Assembly: GCA_905221605.1 (NCBI GenBank)
Contig: CAJNDS010002251.1
Coordinates: forward strand, 415,001 to 465,000
Length of the DNA stretch: 50,000 nt
From: Symbiodinium natans
Taxonomy: Eukaryota; Sar; Dinophyceae; Suessiales; Symbiodiniaceae
Reading direction: 5' to 3'
Each line of letters opens with the position of its first letter. Position 1 is the first letter of the stretch. Below the pieces are notes generated by a model. It had not been told where the DNA came from, searched no databases, and saw only the letters and a list, made by a program, of their open reading frames with translations. Of this stretch, positions 35,096-46,200 are shown piece after piece. The position numbers and the translations under genes are program-made.

Positions 35096-35290
35096 AAACC
35101 CAAACCTCGGGCGGGGTTTGGGGGGTTCTCTAAATCCCAAAACCCTTAACCGGTTTTCGGGTTCAGGGCTTCAGTCAGAAAAGGTTTTGGGTTTTGGGTT
35201 TAGGGTTTAGGGTTTAGGGTTTAGGGTTTAAGGTTTAGGGTTTAGGGTTTAGGGTTTAGGGTTTGGGAGTCGGGGCGCTCCGAACCTGAC

Positions 35291-35359
35291 GTTTTCCAGA
35301 CCTGCCGAGGCCCTGGCGCCGTCGACCATTCGCTGGTAGGCCCGCTCCTCGCTTCTGTT
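35291..35359 (-). CDS. Candidate exon, unidentified protein
   Basis: Segment between two TTTAGGG arrays. The minus strand reads EERAYQRMVDGARASAGLEN. With the exon at 35907 it would join in phase as ..KPKHRK + NRSEERAYQRM.., suggesting the same gene, but a GT donor would be needed here. Confidence 0.4.
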
Positions 35360-35370
35360 CTCCGTAGACA

Positions 35371-35618
35371 GGTTTGGGGTTTAGGGTTTGGGGCTTAGGG
35401 TTAGGGTTTAGGGTTTAGGGTTTAGGGTTTAGGGTTTAGGGTTTAGGGTTTAGGGTTTAGGGTTTAGGGTTTAGGGTTTAGGGTTTAGGGTTTAGGGTTT
35501 AGGGTTTAGGGTTTAGTTTTTAGGGTTTAGGGTTTAGGGTTTAGGGTTTAGGGTTTAGGGTTTAGGGTTTAGGGTTTAGGGTTTAGGGTTTAGGGTTTAG
35601 GGTTTAGGGTTTAGTGTT
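35371..35618. repeat. Telomeric array, (TTTAGGG)n, the longest G-type run
   Basis: About 34 heptamers, with one TTTAGTTTTTAGGG irregularity near 35514. Confidence 0.98.
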
Positions 35619-35906
35619 CAGGGCCTGCACTCAAAAGCCTAAACCCTAAACCCCAGGCCCCATCACGTTTAGGGCTTGAGTTTTGAGGTTGCACGCCACT
35701 TCTTATTCAAAGGGCTTAGCAGGTCTAGGGTCTTGCAGGTGTATGGGCGATTAGAAGGTGTACCAAGCCAACGTAAGGCTTCTATCCCTCTAAACACTAA
35801 ACCTGGTGGCTTCTATCCCTCAACACTAAACCCTTGAAGCTGATAAACCCTGCACCCTAAACCCTAAACCTTGAATCTTATAAACCCTAAACCCGACCAC
35901 CCCAAC

Positions 35907-35973
35907 CTTCCTATGCTTGGGCTTGTTAAGGTTTTCCGCGGCCTCACGGGCCTCGGCCTTGTGTGGGGGTCGA
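35907..35973 (-). CDS. Candidate exon, unidentified protein
   Basis: Lies between CCCTAAA (35845-35895) and TTTAGGG (35985-36060) arrays. The minus strand reads KAEAREAAENLNKPKHRK behind an AAG|G acceptor (about 35955), a basic, Ala/Glu-rich helix-like peptide. Product not recognised. Confidence 0.4.
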
Positions 35974-36869
35974 CTGAGATAGATGCCCAGGGTTTAGGGT
36001 TTAGGGTTTAGGGTTTAGGGTTTAGGGTTAGGGTTTAGGGTTTATGGTTTGGGGCTTAGGATTTAGGGCCTAAGGCTTAGGGCTGTGGGCTTAGAGTTTC
36101 GAATAATCTTCTGAAAGTTTTGATGCTGTACGTTGCCCCAACCCCAGATGCTAGACCCCCATTTTTTTCTCCAAAAGACCCGAGCTCTAGGGCTCGAGCT
36201 CCCACAGCCCTACACTCTAAACCCCACCTAGTGCGCAACGTAGGAGCCTGAAAAATTAGAATAAGGATTTTGGGGGGGTTATTACAGTATCATATCATGG
36301 GACCATCAGGGAATATGATTAACGACCCGTACATTGGATCCCTAGAATCCTCGAGGGCTAAAGCCCTAGAGCCCTAGAACTCTAGAGCCCTAAACCCTCG
36401 AACTCTAGAGGGGCGCACTCAGCCCTAAACCCTGAACCCTAAGCCCTAAACCCCCAACCCTAAACCGGGGCATCCCGAGTCTCTGCACTTGTTGAGGTGC
36501 TGGGTGCATGGGAAGCAGTTCTAACAGGGCATTGGATTTTGAAGCACATTGGTGTCATTCTTAGTGGTGGTAACACACCAGGCGTGGGACATCGGATCCC
36601 GTTGCCCCTATGAACGCTTCTCGGCTGTAGGCCGAACGCGGGCCCATACTAAGGGATCATATTCAGGGTCCTAATATAACTGCCCTTAGAAAAGCTGTGC
36701 ACGCGCTCGATTTTGCCAGCAAGCTTTGCTATCCAACTCGCACGAGAGAGGGTGGAGTGCTGTTAGGAGCATCTGGACGCTTTCGGTTTTTGGGGTTTCG
36801 GGAGTTGCGTTTTTGGGATCTAAGGTTCAGGGATTAGGGCGTTCAAACAACTATGGGAGTAAGACTCAG

Positions 36870-36985
36870 CGGGAAAAGAAGGAACCGAGACACTAACCGT
36901 AGAACCGGAACCGTCAGAACTGGAACCAGTGAACCGAGTAGCGAGTAGTAAAATCGGAACCGTCGAACCGAACGAAATACACACC
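36870..36985. repeat. AACCG-rich degenerate repeat
   Basis: GAACCG/AACCGTCGAACCG-like units; a second such region at 40045-40285 is split by an M6 element. Confidence 0.7.
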
Positions 36986-37269
36986 GTGCAAGGTTCCCAG
37001 TCGCTCACCCCCCTCTCTATAACCAAGACACAATTCGAGGCTTGTGGTTTGGCGTCGAACCCAAGTCCTAGGCGCCCTGGCCTTCGTGGAGCACCGGCAG
37101 CTGGGACAAGCCATGTTTCTCAAGTATATTGAGCGCTGAACAGGAGATGTCGACGCAAATTCGAAACAATAGGTTTAAGCAGTGCTGCATGCGTACTTTC
37201 AGAAGTGTAGTTGGCTTGTGGACTGATTGCGGCCGAGGCACGACGAGCCTGCGAGAATGTCTCAGACTG

Positions 37270-37440
37270 TCAAACAGTCGAAGAAACCAAATCTCTGCAG
37301 CCATGCTGGCGTTGAGATGACCGAATAAAACAGCATTGGCTGAGCGCGATGAAAGTTGAGGCCACGTCCGATTCATCCCCCTTGCCGGCAGCACTAAACG
37401 CTCTTTCAAGTGTGGCTTTCGAGGATGGCCCTCCGAGCAC
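37270..37440 (-). pseudogene. hAT transposase C-terminal dimerisation motif
   Basis: Open frame on the same strand as the hAT core with 'GPSSKATLERAFSAAGK', the hallmark 'S..sER.FS.aG' of the hAT C-terminal dimerisation domain, ending at TGA 37270-37272. A stop precedes it in frame, so it was either a separate exon or has been frame-shifted from the 38221-38781 part. Confidence 0.6.
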
Positions 37441-37559
37441 TCATTTGGCTGTCCGCGCAATAAGAGGCATGTCCCTCATTCCACCTCCACCAGGTCAAGC
37501 AGCACGTCTTCGCCATCAAAGAAGTCATCACATGTGTCCACCTGCTTCAAGCGACGAAG

Positions 37560-38060
37560 CGGGCCTGGGGCCCGATGGAAGTGTCCTGCCTGGCCAGACT
37601 GCTTTACACAAGTGGAGCAGTCCATATTCATAAAAACAGGCCCGCCGCACGCCGTCCACGCCTGGAGTCGTGTCCTGCCTGGCCACTGCTTTACACAAGT
37701 GGAGCAGTCCATATTCTTAAAGACAGGCCCGCCGCCGCCGTCCACGGCAGGAGTGAGAAGGGCTTCGCATCCTGCTTGGCCAGACTGCTTTACACAAGCA
37801 GAGCAGTCCGTGTGTTCGTGAAGACAGCCGCCGTCCACGGCTGGAGTGAGAAGAGCTTCGTGTCCTGCCTGGCCAGACTGCTTTACACAAGCAGAGCAGT
37901 CCGTGTGTTCGTGAAGACAGGCCCGCCGCAAGCCGTCCACGGCTGCAATCAGAAGGGCTTCGTTTGCTGCCTGGCCAGACTGCTTTACACAAGCGGAGCA
38001 GTACATGTTCAATAAAAACAGGCCCGCCACACGCCGTCCACGGCTGGAGTCAGAAGTTGC
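37560..38060. repeat. Minisatellite, five copies of an 87-102 bp unit
   Basis: The motif CTGCTTTACACAAG recurs at about 37599, 37685, 37785, 37878 and 37980, each inside a longer near-identical unit containing GCCTGGCCAGACTG and GCCGTCCACGGCTGGAGT. On the minus strand it is open throughout and repeats a peptide with 'DCSACVKQSGQAGHEALL'. It lies between two hAT transposase fragments, so it may be an expansion of part of that element. No telomeric repeats inside. Confidence 0.85.
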
Positions 38061-38220
38061 GCGTCTGGGCCTGCAACCGCGGCCTCACCCAGAGCTGCTT
38101 CTTGTTCAGCGGATCTGCTGCTAGTGGAGCTGGGGCTAATAGCTGTAAGTGCGGTTGTCACATTCCTGGGGCATGCGCCGACTGACCGCGGCGATGCAAT
38201 GAAAAGAATTTCGGGAGCAT

Positions 38221-38781
38221 TCACACGAAAGATTTGAGAAATTCTGCTCCTGACCGAGCTGCAACAGACCTGGCCTTGCGACTGTTGTTCTTCTGCACAC
38301 AGCGCTTGAGAAGCAATTGTACACAGTGACACCCACAAAAGGCGTCAAGGTGCTTCCTGACCGCCCCCTCATGGTCTGTTCCACCCGCAACTAGGGAGCC
38401 AACTTCCAGACATACTGCTGCAAGAGCCTTCTTGAAAATGTCCGCGCGTGAGCCCACATCTTTCCGGCTCAGCTCGGCAGTGTCAACGCAGACCTCCTTG
38501 GACTCCCATTCTTTCGAGATCCAGCTGAGAAAGGCTGCCGAGAAATGTCTCGGGAGATTTGCCTTTGTCTTCCAGTCATCTACTGCGAGGGCGATGCGGC
38601 AGCCATCGTTCACGGAGTCAAGAACAAGCTGCTTGACTTCTGACTTGACCTCCTCCACCTGCTCCGAGACATGCTTACTGAAGGATTCGTCTGACGGCAA
38701 GCCTTGCAAGCAGGGGATGCATTTCGCACACTCTACCTCCTTGGACGAAGTACGCCAATGAGGACCATGTTTGTGAACCAA
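38221..38781 (-). pseudogene. hAT-family transposase fragment, central region
   Basis: 186-codon open frame, the longest single-frame reading in the window that is not a simple repeat. The order 'ALAVDDWKTKANL', 'FLSWISKEWESKEVCVDTAE', 'AGGTDHEGAVRKHL' and 'FCGCHCVQLLLKRCV' follows the hAT catalytic core: D-[DG]-W-T first Asp region, beta-strand 'y.d..w', second Asp 'tDn..n', then the C.H..nL motif. The second-Asp block reads GGTDHEGAV. A possible Cys pair 'ECAKCIPC' near the start could be a BED-finger remnant. The frame ends at 38221. The C-terminal part lies 0.8 kb downstream behind a minisatellite, so the element is decayed or spliced. Confidence 0.6.
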
Positions 38782-38956
38782 TCACGCAAAAAGCTCCTTG
38801 TCAACCCGCACACCGCCGCCTGGCCGCTTGAACGGCGCGATTCCTGCGCCTATGAGCCTAGCCCTGCAAGCCTGGCTTGCCAGGCTGGGGTTTCCTGCCA
38901 CAGAGCTTAGGGTTTGGGGTTGAAAGACCTTAACGACGCACGCGACTGCGGACAAA

Positions 38957-39247
38957 TCAAACCTGTTTGTTTTCCCACTTGGAAGGAGAGCCCGGATCAC
39001 AAAATCCACAGTGTTTGATTTTTTGCGCTAATTTGATGGATACGAGCTCTTTGCCCCGATTAGGTAAAGCCCAGAAAACCGAGCTCAGAAAACCACACCT
39101 GCTCATGCGACAAAAATGAACAGCGTTTGGCTGTTCTACTTGGAAAAAGAGCTCGAACCCAACGTGCTTGTTTTTCCATTTGCAAACAAAGCCCGGATAA
39201 CAAAATCCACTGTGTTTGATTTTTCGCGCTAACTGATAGGCATTGTG
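38957..39247. repeat. Two diverged direct copies of an ~80 bp segment
   Basis: 38962-39041 and 39163-39247 share GCCCGGAT.ACAAAATCCAC, GTGTTTGATTTTT and GCGCTAA in the same order. On the minus strand both read 'LA.KIKH.GFC.PG...KW.NK.V'. A local duplication next to the hAT remnant. Confidence 0.7.
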
Positions 39248-39280
39248 ATAGAAAGTGGAAGGGGGTGGGGGGGGGGGGTC

Positions 39281-39428
39281 CCATGACGAAGTTGGGACAG
39301 TGTCCTTCAATTCTGCTGCCAACTGCTTTGTTGAGGGCTTTGCACCTGGCGCACGCTCACGCTGCTGCTGGCACCAAAGCTCGTAGGCGCCACCAACAGG
39401 CTTCTTCACAGCTACGCGTACGGCGAAG
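39281..39428 (-). CDS. HMG-box-like fragment
   Basis: Behind an AGCAG acceptor the minus strand reads VAVKKPVGGAYELWCQQQRE and then APGAKPSTKQLAAELKD. 'KKPxGAYxLW...R' resembles the start of an HMG box, a DNA-bending domain of chromatin proteins; dinoflagellate HMG proteins often have a 'PxGGAY' start. The second half of the domain is missing and the frame runs into a poly-proline tract. It may be a gene exon, or part of the mobile element to its left. No start codon seen. Confidence 0.4.
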
Positions 39429-39722
39429 CTGCTGAAGTTCAGATTGCCAGAGTTTGCAGTGTAGGGCTTCGGGTTTTCCAGGGTTTTGCAAGCAGACACT
39501 CGGGAAATTCCAGAGTTAACTGGGCAGGAGGCCCCTGCAAGTCGCCTCCTCCCACTACGAAAACCCAAAGAAACAGCAGGAGGGGGCTAGCACAAGTCTC
39601 TGCCGTCACGGCAGGCCGAGAATTTGCAACGAACACACTTGTGACTCTCGAAACTCCAAAAGCCCCTATTCGGACAAAATCCACATGAAAGGATGATCAA
39701 TTCGGACTTTTCAGGCTAGAGC

Positions 39723-39778
39723 GGGTCCGGGTCCGGGTCGGGGTCCGGGTCCGGGTCCGGATCCGGGTCCGGGGGTAC
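39723..39778. repeat. (GGGTCC)n hexamer repeat
   Basis: About eight units with minor changes, in the array-free island. Confidence 0.95.
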
Positions 39779-40106
39779 GGATGAAAAGGCGTGAAAAAAG
39801 CGATATTATGTGGAGTTGGGGTTTATGGTTCTTGGGCTTAGGGGTTTAGCCCACTTTCTACTTGTTTTTGGACGTGGACTAGCAGTGCCGGGCTTCTTTG
39901 CTAAAACACAAACCCGACTTTCCTACACTACAGCGGCTTAGGAGCCCAAAGGGAAACCTTGAAACCAAACCCTACAGTCCGAACTTTCAAGTGGCATCTG
40001 ATGCAAAGGCTATCTCTGTCGATTGGAAATCGGTAGTAATCCAGGTTCAAACCGAACCGGTGCGAACCGTGAACCGAGCCACCCTGAACCTCCGGGACCT
40101 CTGCTC

Positions 40107-40213
40107 AACCTACCTCTGGAGTAGACCCAGAAAAAAAAGTATATACTTTTTAGGTAGAAGTAGCTATAATGGGAACCCGAAACCAAAAAAAGTATTAAAG
40201 TATAGTACTCCAA
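40107..40213. mobile_element. M6 element inserted in AACCG-rich DNA
   Basis: CTCTGGAGTAGACCC ... TAGTACTCCAAAGCCCAGTC. AACCG-type repeats continue on both sides (40045-40085, 40218-40285). Confidence 0.75.
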
Positions 40214-40792
40214 AGCCCAGTCAAACACCGAACCGCCGAACCGAACCGTGGAACAGAAACCGTGACCGAACCCAACCGAACCGTTCGTTTGCTGACTCAG
40301 CGTCTTGGAGCCTTGATAACGGTCGGGGTTTGAGGAATTATGGGGCTTGGGATTCAATTTGGGGGGGTTGGGATTCAATTTTGCCGCTTCAGGAACATAC
40401 AGGCAATTGACAGCTCAAGGCAGGTGAGTGGAGGAAGAAAAGAAGTGTCCTGATGCTCCAGACGCTCACACAAGATCTTGAAACTCACCCTCACGCATCC
40501 GAACGCATATTGTTTGCATATTGTTTGCCCTGGCTCCCGGCAAGAGAAACCATGTCCTTATCTAGACTCAGGAGTAACCTTGAAATGAAAAGGGTGCCCT
40601 TTTTGGACTAAAGGCGCTTAGTTATAAGGAAACCTAATCCCAAAACAAAAAGAGAATGAGGGCCTACTCTGGGTCCTGGTTATGCGTCCTTTAGTCCTCA
40701 GGTCCCAGGTACAGGCGTGGTGGCTGCTAACTTTGGAAACAAGACCCCTTGCAAAAAGGACTTGCAAAACACAACTCACATGCTAGAAAGAC

Positions 40793-40942
40793 CCTTATGT
40801 GAGCCGTAGGTTGAGTTGAGGTGCAGGGTTTCGCACCCCATCCTCTTCCTTGCTGAGAACAGGAAGGGCGACGCTTGAGCGAGGACTTCAGCACGCGCCG
40901 CCGGCAGGTGCGGTGCCCGACATGTTGCAATGACATGGTTAC
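40793..40942 (-). CDS. Candidate exon, unidentified gene
   Basis: Minus-strand segment behind CCTAGGTAG|GTAACC, open for about 150 nt (reads NHVIATCRAPHLPAARAEVL and onward). Another frame is also open from an ATG at about 40936, so the frame is not settled. It lies in DNA without telomeric arrays, just right of the M2 element at 40561. Product not recognised. Confidence 0.35.
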
Positions 40943-41838
40943 CTACCTAGGTCCAGAAGAACCCCATACCCTCTCAACCCTCAAGCCAAAACCCTAAATC
41001 CGCTATATACACCCTAACCCGTCTCAAGCCTAAAACCCCTGAACCGTAGAGGATCTGCGAAAAACCCAAGACTGGGGGTTTGAGGTTTAGGGTTTAGGGT
41101 TCGGGGCGACTGCCCTGGAGACCCAAACGCCCTGAAACTGGCAGTGGTTATTTTGGTAAAGCCATCAGCACGAGGCCTAGAAGTGCTCCACGCCTACAGC
41201 CCAACCCCAAAAACCTGCACCGAAACACCGTGGGGGTTTTGGAGTTGGCATGCGTGGGTAGGCTTTGTGGGTTTTCCGGGTTGCAGGCTTAGGGCTTCGG
41301 GCATCTTATGCACGATACCTGCTTTGGGGAATAAAGACTGCACGAAATACCTACTTTGTGAGGTGTGCTGTTCCGAGGTATAGTCTGCGACACATGCCCA
41401 CATTCGTCGTGCATGGCGCTCCCTGGCGGCAGCCGCGAGCCGCGCGCCACGAGAAGTCCTAAAATGAACTATTTGGCACAAAACAGGACGTACCGAAATC
41501 CTACAAGTGCTTTATCGTGTACTTCCGCATGCCTTTTATGGACCAAAAGCGTTACAAGCGGGTCCCCCGTGGATGGTTTGCTGCTCGGGCAGTCTCAATG
41601 TTCAAACCTCGCTTCTCAAAGCTGAAGCCCTAAACCCTAAACCCTAAAACCCTAAACCCTAAACCCTAAAGCCCTAAACCCTAAACCCGAATCCCTAAAC
41701 CCTAAACCCTAAACCCTAAGACCTCAACTCAAAACCCTTCAGCCCCCCAACGCTCGGCATCCTGGAGCCTTATAAGCCCGGGGCCTTTTGAGCCCCAAAT
41801 CACCTCACAGCCTTCTCATGCTTGGCCTGATGCTGGGT

Positions 41839-42010
41839 GTTTAGGGTTTAGGGTTTAGGGTTTAGGGTTTAGGGCTTAGAGTTTAGGGTTTGGGTTTAGG
41901 GTTTAGGGTTTAGGGTTTAGGGTTTAGGGTTTAGGGTTTAGGGTTTAGGGTTTAGGGTTTAGGGTTTAGGGTTTAGGGTTTAGGGTTTAGGGTTCCGGGT
42001 TCAGGGTTGA
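41839..42010. repeat. Telomeric array, (TTTAGGG)n
   Basis: G-type partner of C-type 41627-41720. Confidence 0.98.
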
Positions 42011-42370
42011 GGGTGAAAGGATTTAGGGCTACAGGGTTTAAGTTTACTGTTAACTTGGCAAGCACATGAGCAATGCACCCAGACTAACACTTTGGATGGA
42101 GGGATAGCTCCTCTGACTCGTCTGCGTGCACGTTTGGAGCTTCAAGAATGCTGTCTCTGCCTAGTAAGCGTTCGTGCCTGCTCAATTAGAGAGGCTACCC
42201 TAGACAGTTTGGTTTGTAATCAGACAGGGATGATGTTTGGGGATGATCTTTTGTGAATGAGTTGTGCTCCTGTATTGCACTCTTCTTCTGCTTCGCGCTC
42301 AGCGAATTCTCGGATCGCAGGATTCCCTCGCTACGCCATCAGGGTCAATCAATTTGAACTTCTACTGGCA
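42011..42370. other. Unique stretch without recognised feature
   Basis: No arrays, no inverted repeats noticed and only short open frames. Confidence 0.5.
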
Positions 42371-42711
42371 ACAATCCCTAAACACTAAACCCTAAACCCT
42401 AAACCCTACACCCTACACCCCTAAACCCTAAACCCTAAAACCTAAACCCTAAACCCTAAACCCCAACTTCAAAAACCTGAACCTTGAAAAAACCTTTACT
42501 AGCTGGCAACGAAGCCGACGATACTTGGGCCGACTGCAGGCGGTCGGTTTCTCACAAAGAAGCTAGATTAAGGCGTAAAAGGAGGGGCCCCTGGTAGGAA
42601 CCCTTAATTCCTCTATAACCCCTATATATACCTGTTTAGGGCTTAGGCTCTATGAAGGGGTATAAGGAGGGACCCCTAGAAGGGACCCTGAATCTTATTC
42701 CCCTATATAAC

Positions 42712-42715
<4 letters not shown>

Positions 42716-42745
<30 letters not shown>
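42716..42745. repeat. AT microsatellite
   Basis: (TA)n inside an M3 element. Others at 27948-27967, 33548-33571, 33670-33692 and 45641-45667. Confidence 0.97.
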
Positions 42746-42748
<3 letters not shown>

Positions 42749-43179
42749 CCTTAAATAGTCCCTACATACCTAACTCCTAAAGAACCTCGAAGGTCCCTTG
42801 TAAGGATCTCTCCTTTAGTCGAAGGGGGGTTTAGGGTTTAGGGTTTAGGGTTTAGGGTTTAGGGTTTAGGGTGTAACCCTAAACCCGACAGAGGGTTCAG
42901 AGCCCACCCCCTGCAGCCTGGGACCTTAAGCCTAAACCCGAAAAGTCTGAGCCCTAAGCCCTGAAGTGCAGAGACTTTGATGCCCTATACACGCCGATTC
43001 GGCCATAAGTCGAAACCCCAAACCCTAAACCCCAATTACTAAACCCTAAACCCTAAACCCCGAACCCCAATTACTAAACCCTAAACCCTAAACCCCAAAC
43101 TCCAAACCCCAAACCCTAAACCCTAAACCCTAAGCTACCTGTGGAGCTCCGGATCTGGGCTTCCTTCCGGCCGCCAGCA

Positions 43180-43237
43180 TTATACGATCTTGGCTTCCAC
43201 AATCTCACTGAGCTCCGGGAAGGCCTTGTCCAAGTAC
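43180..43237 (-). CDS. Cyclophilin exon i (58 nt, terminal, TAA stop)
   Basis: Encodes YLDKAFPELSEIVEAKIV and TAA (43182-43180), the canonical cyclophilin C-terminus. Acceptor CCTTAG|GTAC. The sequence after the stop stays non-repetitive until about 43136, consistent with a short 3' UTR. Confidence 0.95.
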
Positions 43238-46200
43238 CTAAGGCGGGTTTAGGGTCTAGGGTTTAGGGTTTAGGGTTTCGGGTTTAGGGTTTAGGGTTTA
43301 GGGTCCAGGGTCCAGGGTCCAGGGTCTAGGGTCTAGGGTTTAGGGTTTAGGGTTTAGGGTTTAGGGTTTAGGGTCCAGGGTCCAGGGTTTAGGGTTTAGG
43401 GTTTAGGGTTTAGGGTTTAGGGTTTAGGGTTTAGGGTTTAGGGCTTCGAGGCAAGCTGCGCATTTCCCTGCTCCTTCAGTGTTGGCTGATCGGGTCCTCG
43501 CGGCGACATGAGGGTTTAGGGTTTAGGGTTTAGGGTTTAGGGTTTAGGGTTTAAGGTTTAGGGTTTAGGGTTTAGGGTTTGGGGTTTAGGGTTTAGGGCT
43601 TGAGTTATTCTACGGGAGAACCGACACGAAGCTACTCGTTTCGCTTTTGGTGTCTTCCCCCTTATGCTAGCTGTTAACAGTCCTTCATAGGGATTGTGAT
43701 AGGGGGTGCTGCAGTCCCTATTAAGGACTGTTCATATATGGGAGAACATCCCAGCACAACACCTTAAACATGACACCCTGAGCCCTTAAACCCTAAACTA
43801 CTATAAATCCTAAACCCTAAACCCTACACGCCAACCTCAACCCTAAATCCTAGACCCCCTTATTAACTCTCCTGTAGAATTGAAAGGAGCCCAAGGACCT
43901 CACGGCCTGCTCAAGCAAAGGACGCCACATTCTGCGAGAACAAAGAATCCGCAGTGAAGGATATGGTGTTTTTCCAAGGACCCTGAAGCTTAAATCCTAG
44001 ATGGTTTGGGGTTTATTTAGGGTTTAGGGTTTAGGGTTTAGGATTAAGGTTTATAAAGGCCTAGATTCCCAACAATGAAATGCCGCAAGAGGTTGGTGTG
44101 GAGAAGGGCATGGACGGTCCTTTGCCCGAAGGAACGACGAGCTGATCTATGACCTGGCCGGTTGGGGGGTTTAGGGTTTAGGGTTATATAAGGGTTTAGG
44201 GTTAAGGGTTTAGGGTTTGGGGTTTGGGTTTAGGGTTTGGGGTAGCGGGTTTGCTCCACAAACCCTGAATCCCTAAAACCGAAACCCTTAACCTAGGTTC
44301 TTGATGTGCAGAGAACCCTAAACCCCAAATCACAAACCCCAAAATCTCGGCCTTCATACTGTATAAAACCCTAAACCCTGAACCCTCAACTCTAAACCCT
44401 AAACCCTGGCTCCGGAGAGCTGGCCCGAAACAGCTCCAGACGCTTGGGGATAGCTGTCTGGCCGAGACAAAAGGGGTTCAGGGTTTAGGGTTTAGGAACC
44501 ACAAAAACGCGCTTGCAATAGAACCTTTCTTTCAGATAAGCAGCTAGACCCAGGAGCAACCTAGGATTGACAAAGGGTGCCCTTCTTTGGCTTTAAAATG
44601 GCTTGCAAGGGAACCTAAAACCTAAAAATAGAACAAGGGGGTCCACTCTGTGTCCAAGGCAGAGATGCCGTCAAAGAGCAGGAACTGGGTCCTTGTTGGG
44701 GATATATTAAAAATTAAAATTGCCAATCCTTATTGGGTTTTTCTGAAAACAAAAATGGAAACTGAAAGTCAACAAGGACCCAGAGGAAGCCTCGAAGGTT
44801 TAAAAGGAAGCCTCGAAGGCTTCAGATAAACCCCCTGAAGCTTCAGACTTCAGCTTTCCAGTCCTAGAGCCTAGAGCCTAGACCCTAAACCGTAAACCCT
44901 AAACCCTACACCCTAAACCCGAAACCCTGAACCCTAAACCCTAAACCCTAAACCCTAAACCCTAAACCCGAAACCCTATACCCTAAACCCGAAACCCTAA
45001 ACCAAACACGGGTGCTGCCGCCTTTGCCCGGCGCTTTACCCACCGCCAGGCCGAAACCCTAAACCCTAAACCCACACCAAAAAAGACAACGCGGCCTCCA
45101 TGCCGGCCTTTACCACGGCGATCGGGGAGAAGCCCTGGCGGTTTGGGAGTGCAAGGGCTTAGGGTTTAGGGTTTAGGGCTAGGGTGTAGGGTTTAGGGTT
45201 CAGGGTTTAGGGTTCACATACATTGAAGGCATACCAAGTTCCTGATTTTTCGTAGCGCTAAGTTGGAAAGCTTGGGCATGCACCCTGGTGCCTTCTCGCA
45301 TACTAATTCGTTCCTAGCACATAAACCCTAAGCCCTAGACCCTAGCCCAACTACCCGACTAAAGATCTCTCTCATCCTTCTGCATGGAAAGCTACAAGGA
45401 CCTATGCGGCACTCTACCAACAAAAGATGATGATGTCGTTGTCAGCCCAGCAGCAACGATTCCAAGTTGAATGCTTACACTAGCTAGCAAAACCTAAAAT
45501 CAAGATGGAAAATGTGCTTGCAATAACAACAAACCACAGTGACCTTAAACTCTCGATCTTGCACGAAGCCCTAAACCCTAAATCCTAAACATAAAAACTA
45601 AGCAGGCAGAACCTTGAAAGTATCAACCACGTATTACTACATATATACTTATATATATATATATATACCTCTAAGACCAGGCAAGACTATTTTCTGACTA
45701 TTATCCAGATCCTAAAAAGATAGACTATTAGTCAGAACCAAATAGACTATTTTAATGAATATAGCCTATTTAAATAGACTAGAAAATAATCTACGTGAAT
45801 AGTCTATGTTTCAAAACTAGCGCTAAACTAACGCTAGGCAAACGAAACTAACGCTAAACTGACAAAACTACCGCTAAACTGACGCTAAACTAACGGTCAA
45901 CTTGCAAATAGCCTTGTCTTTCCTAGTCTGTTCACGCAAATAGACAGACTATATCTTATTTTCATAAACATACTATTTTTGAGCTTGTTTCCAGATAATA
46001 GTTTGAAAATCATCTCAAAGCAGGAAGAAGATTGTAGTCAGGAAATAGACTAACCTGGTCTTAGAGGTATATATTCTGTATTAGTACTAAGCATTTGAAG
46101 AGGAACAGAAAAGCTTAAAGCTAAATACACCCCTAAGGGTCCCGGGCTCATACATATATACTTTGTGTATATGTATGTATATGCTACCCCCCCCCCCCCC

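Noticed and set aside
37575-38015. Plus-strand ORFs of 95-146 codons
   Set aside because: Products of the minisatellite read in the opposite direction; the minus strand holds the transposase parts.
39898-40410. 170-codon plus-strand open frame
   Set aside because: It runs through an M6 element and AACCG repeats (NRRTEPWNRNRDRT-like low complexity); no domain, no start context.
42960-43006. Start exon MAESACIGHQSLCTS of a next gene
   Set aside because: Possible, but it depends on a chain of GT-type donors that the proven gene never uses; too weak to list as a feature.
43870-43995. Extra cyclophilin exon (reads MWRPLLEQAVRSLGSFQFYR)
   Set aside because: Attractive frame, but conserved PSGKGPDQPTLKEQGN joins exon g directly to exon h across it.
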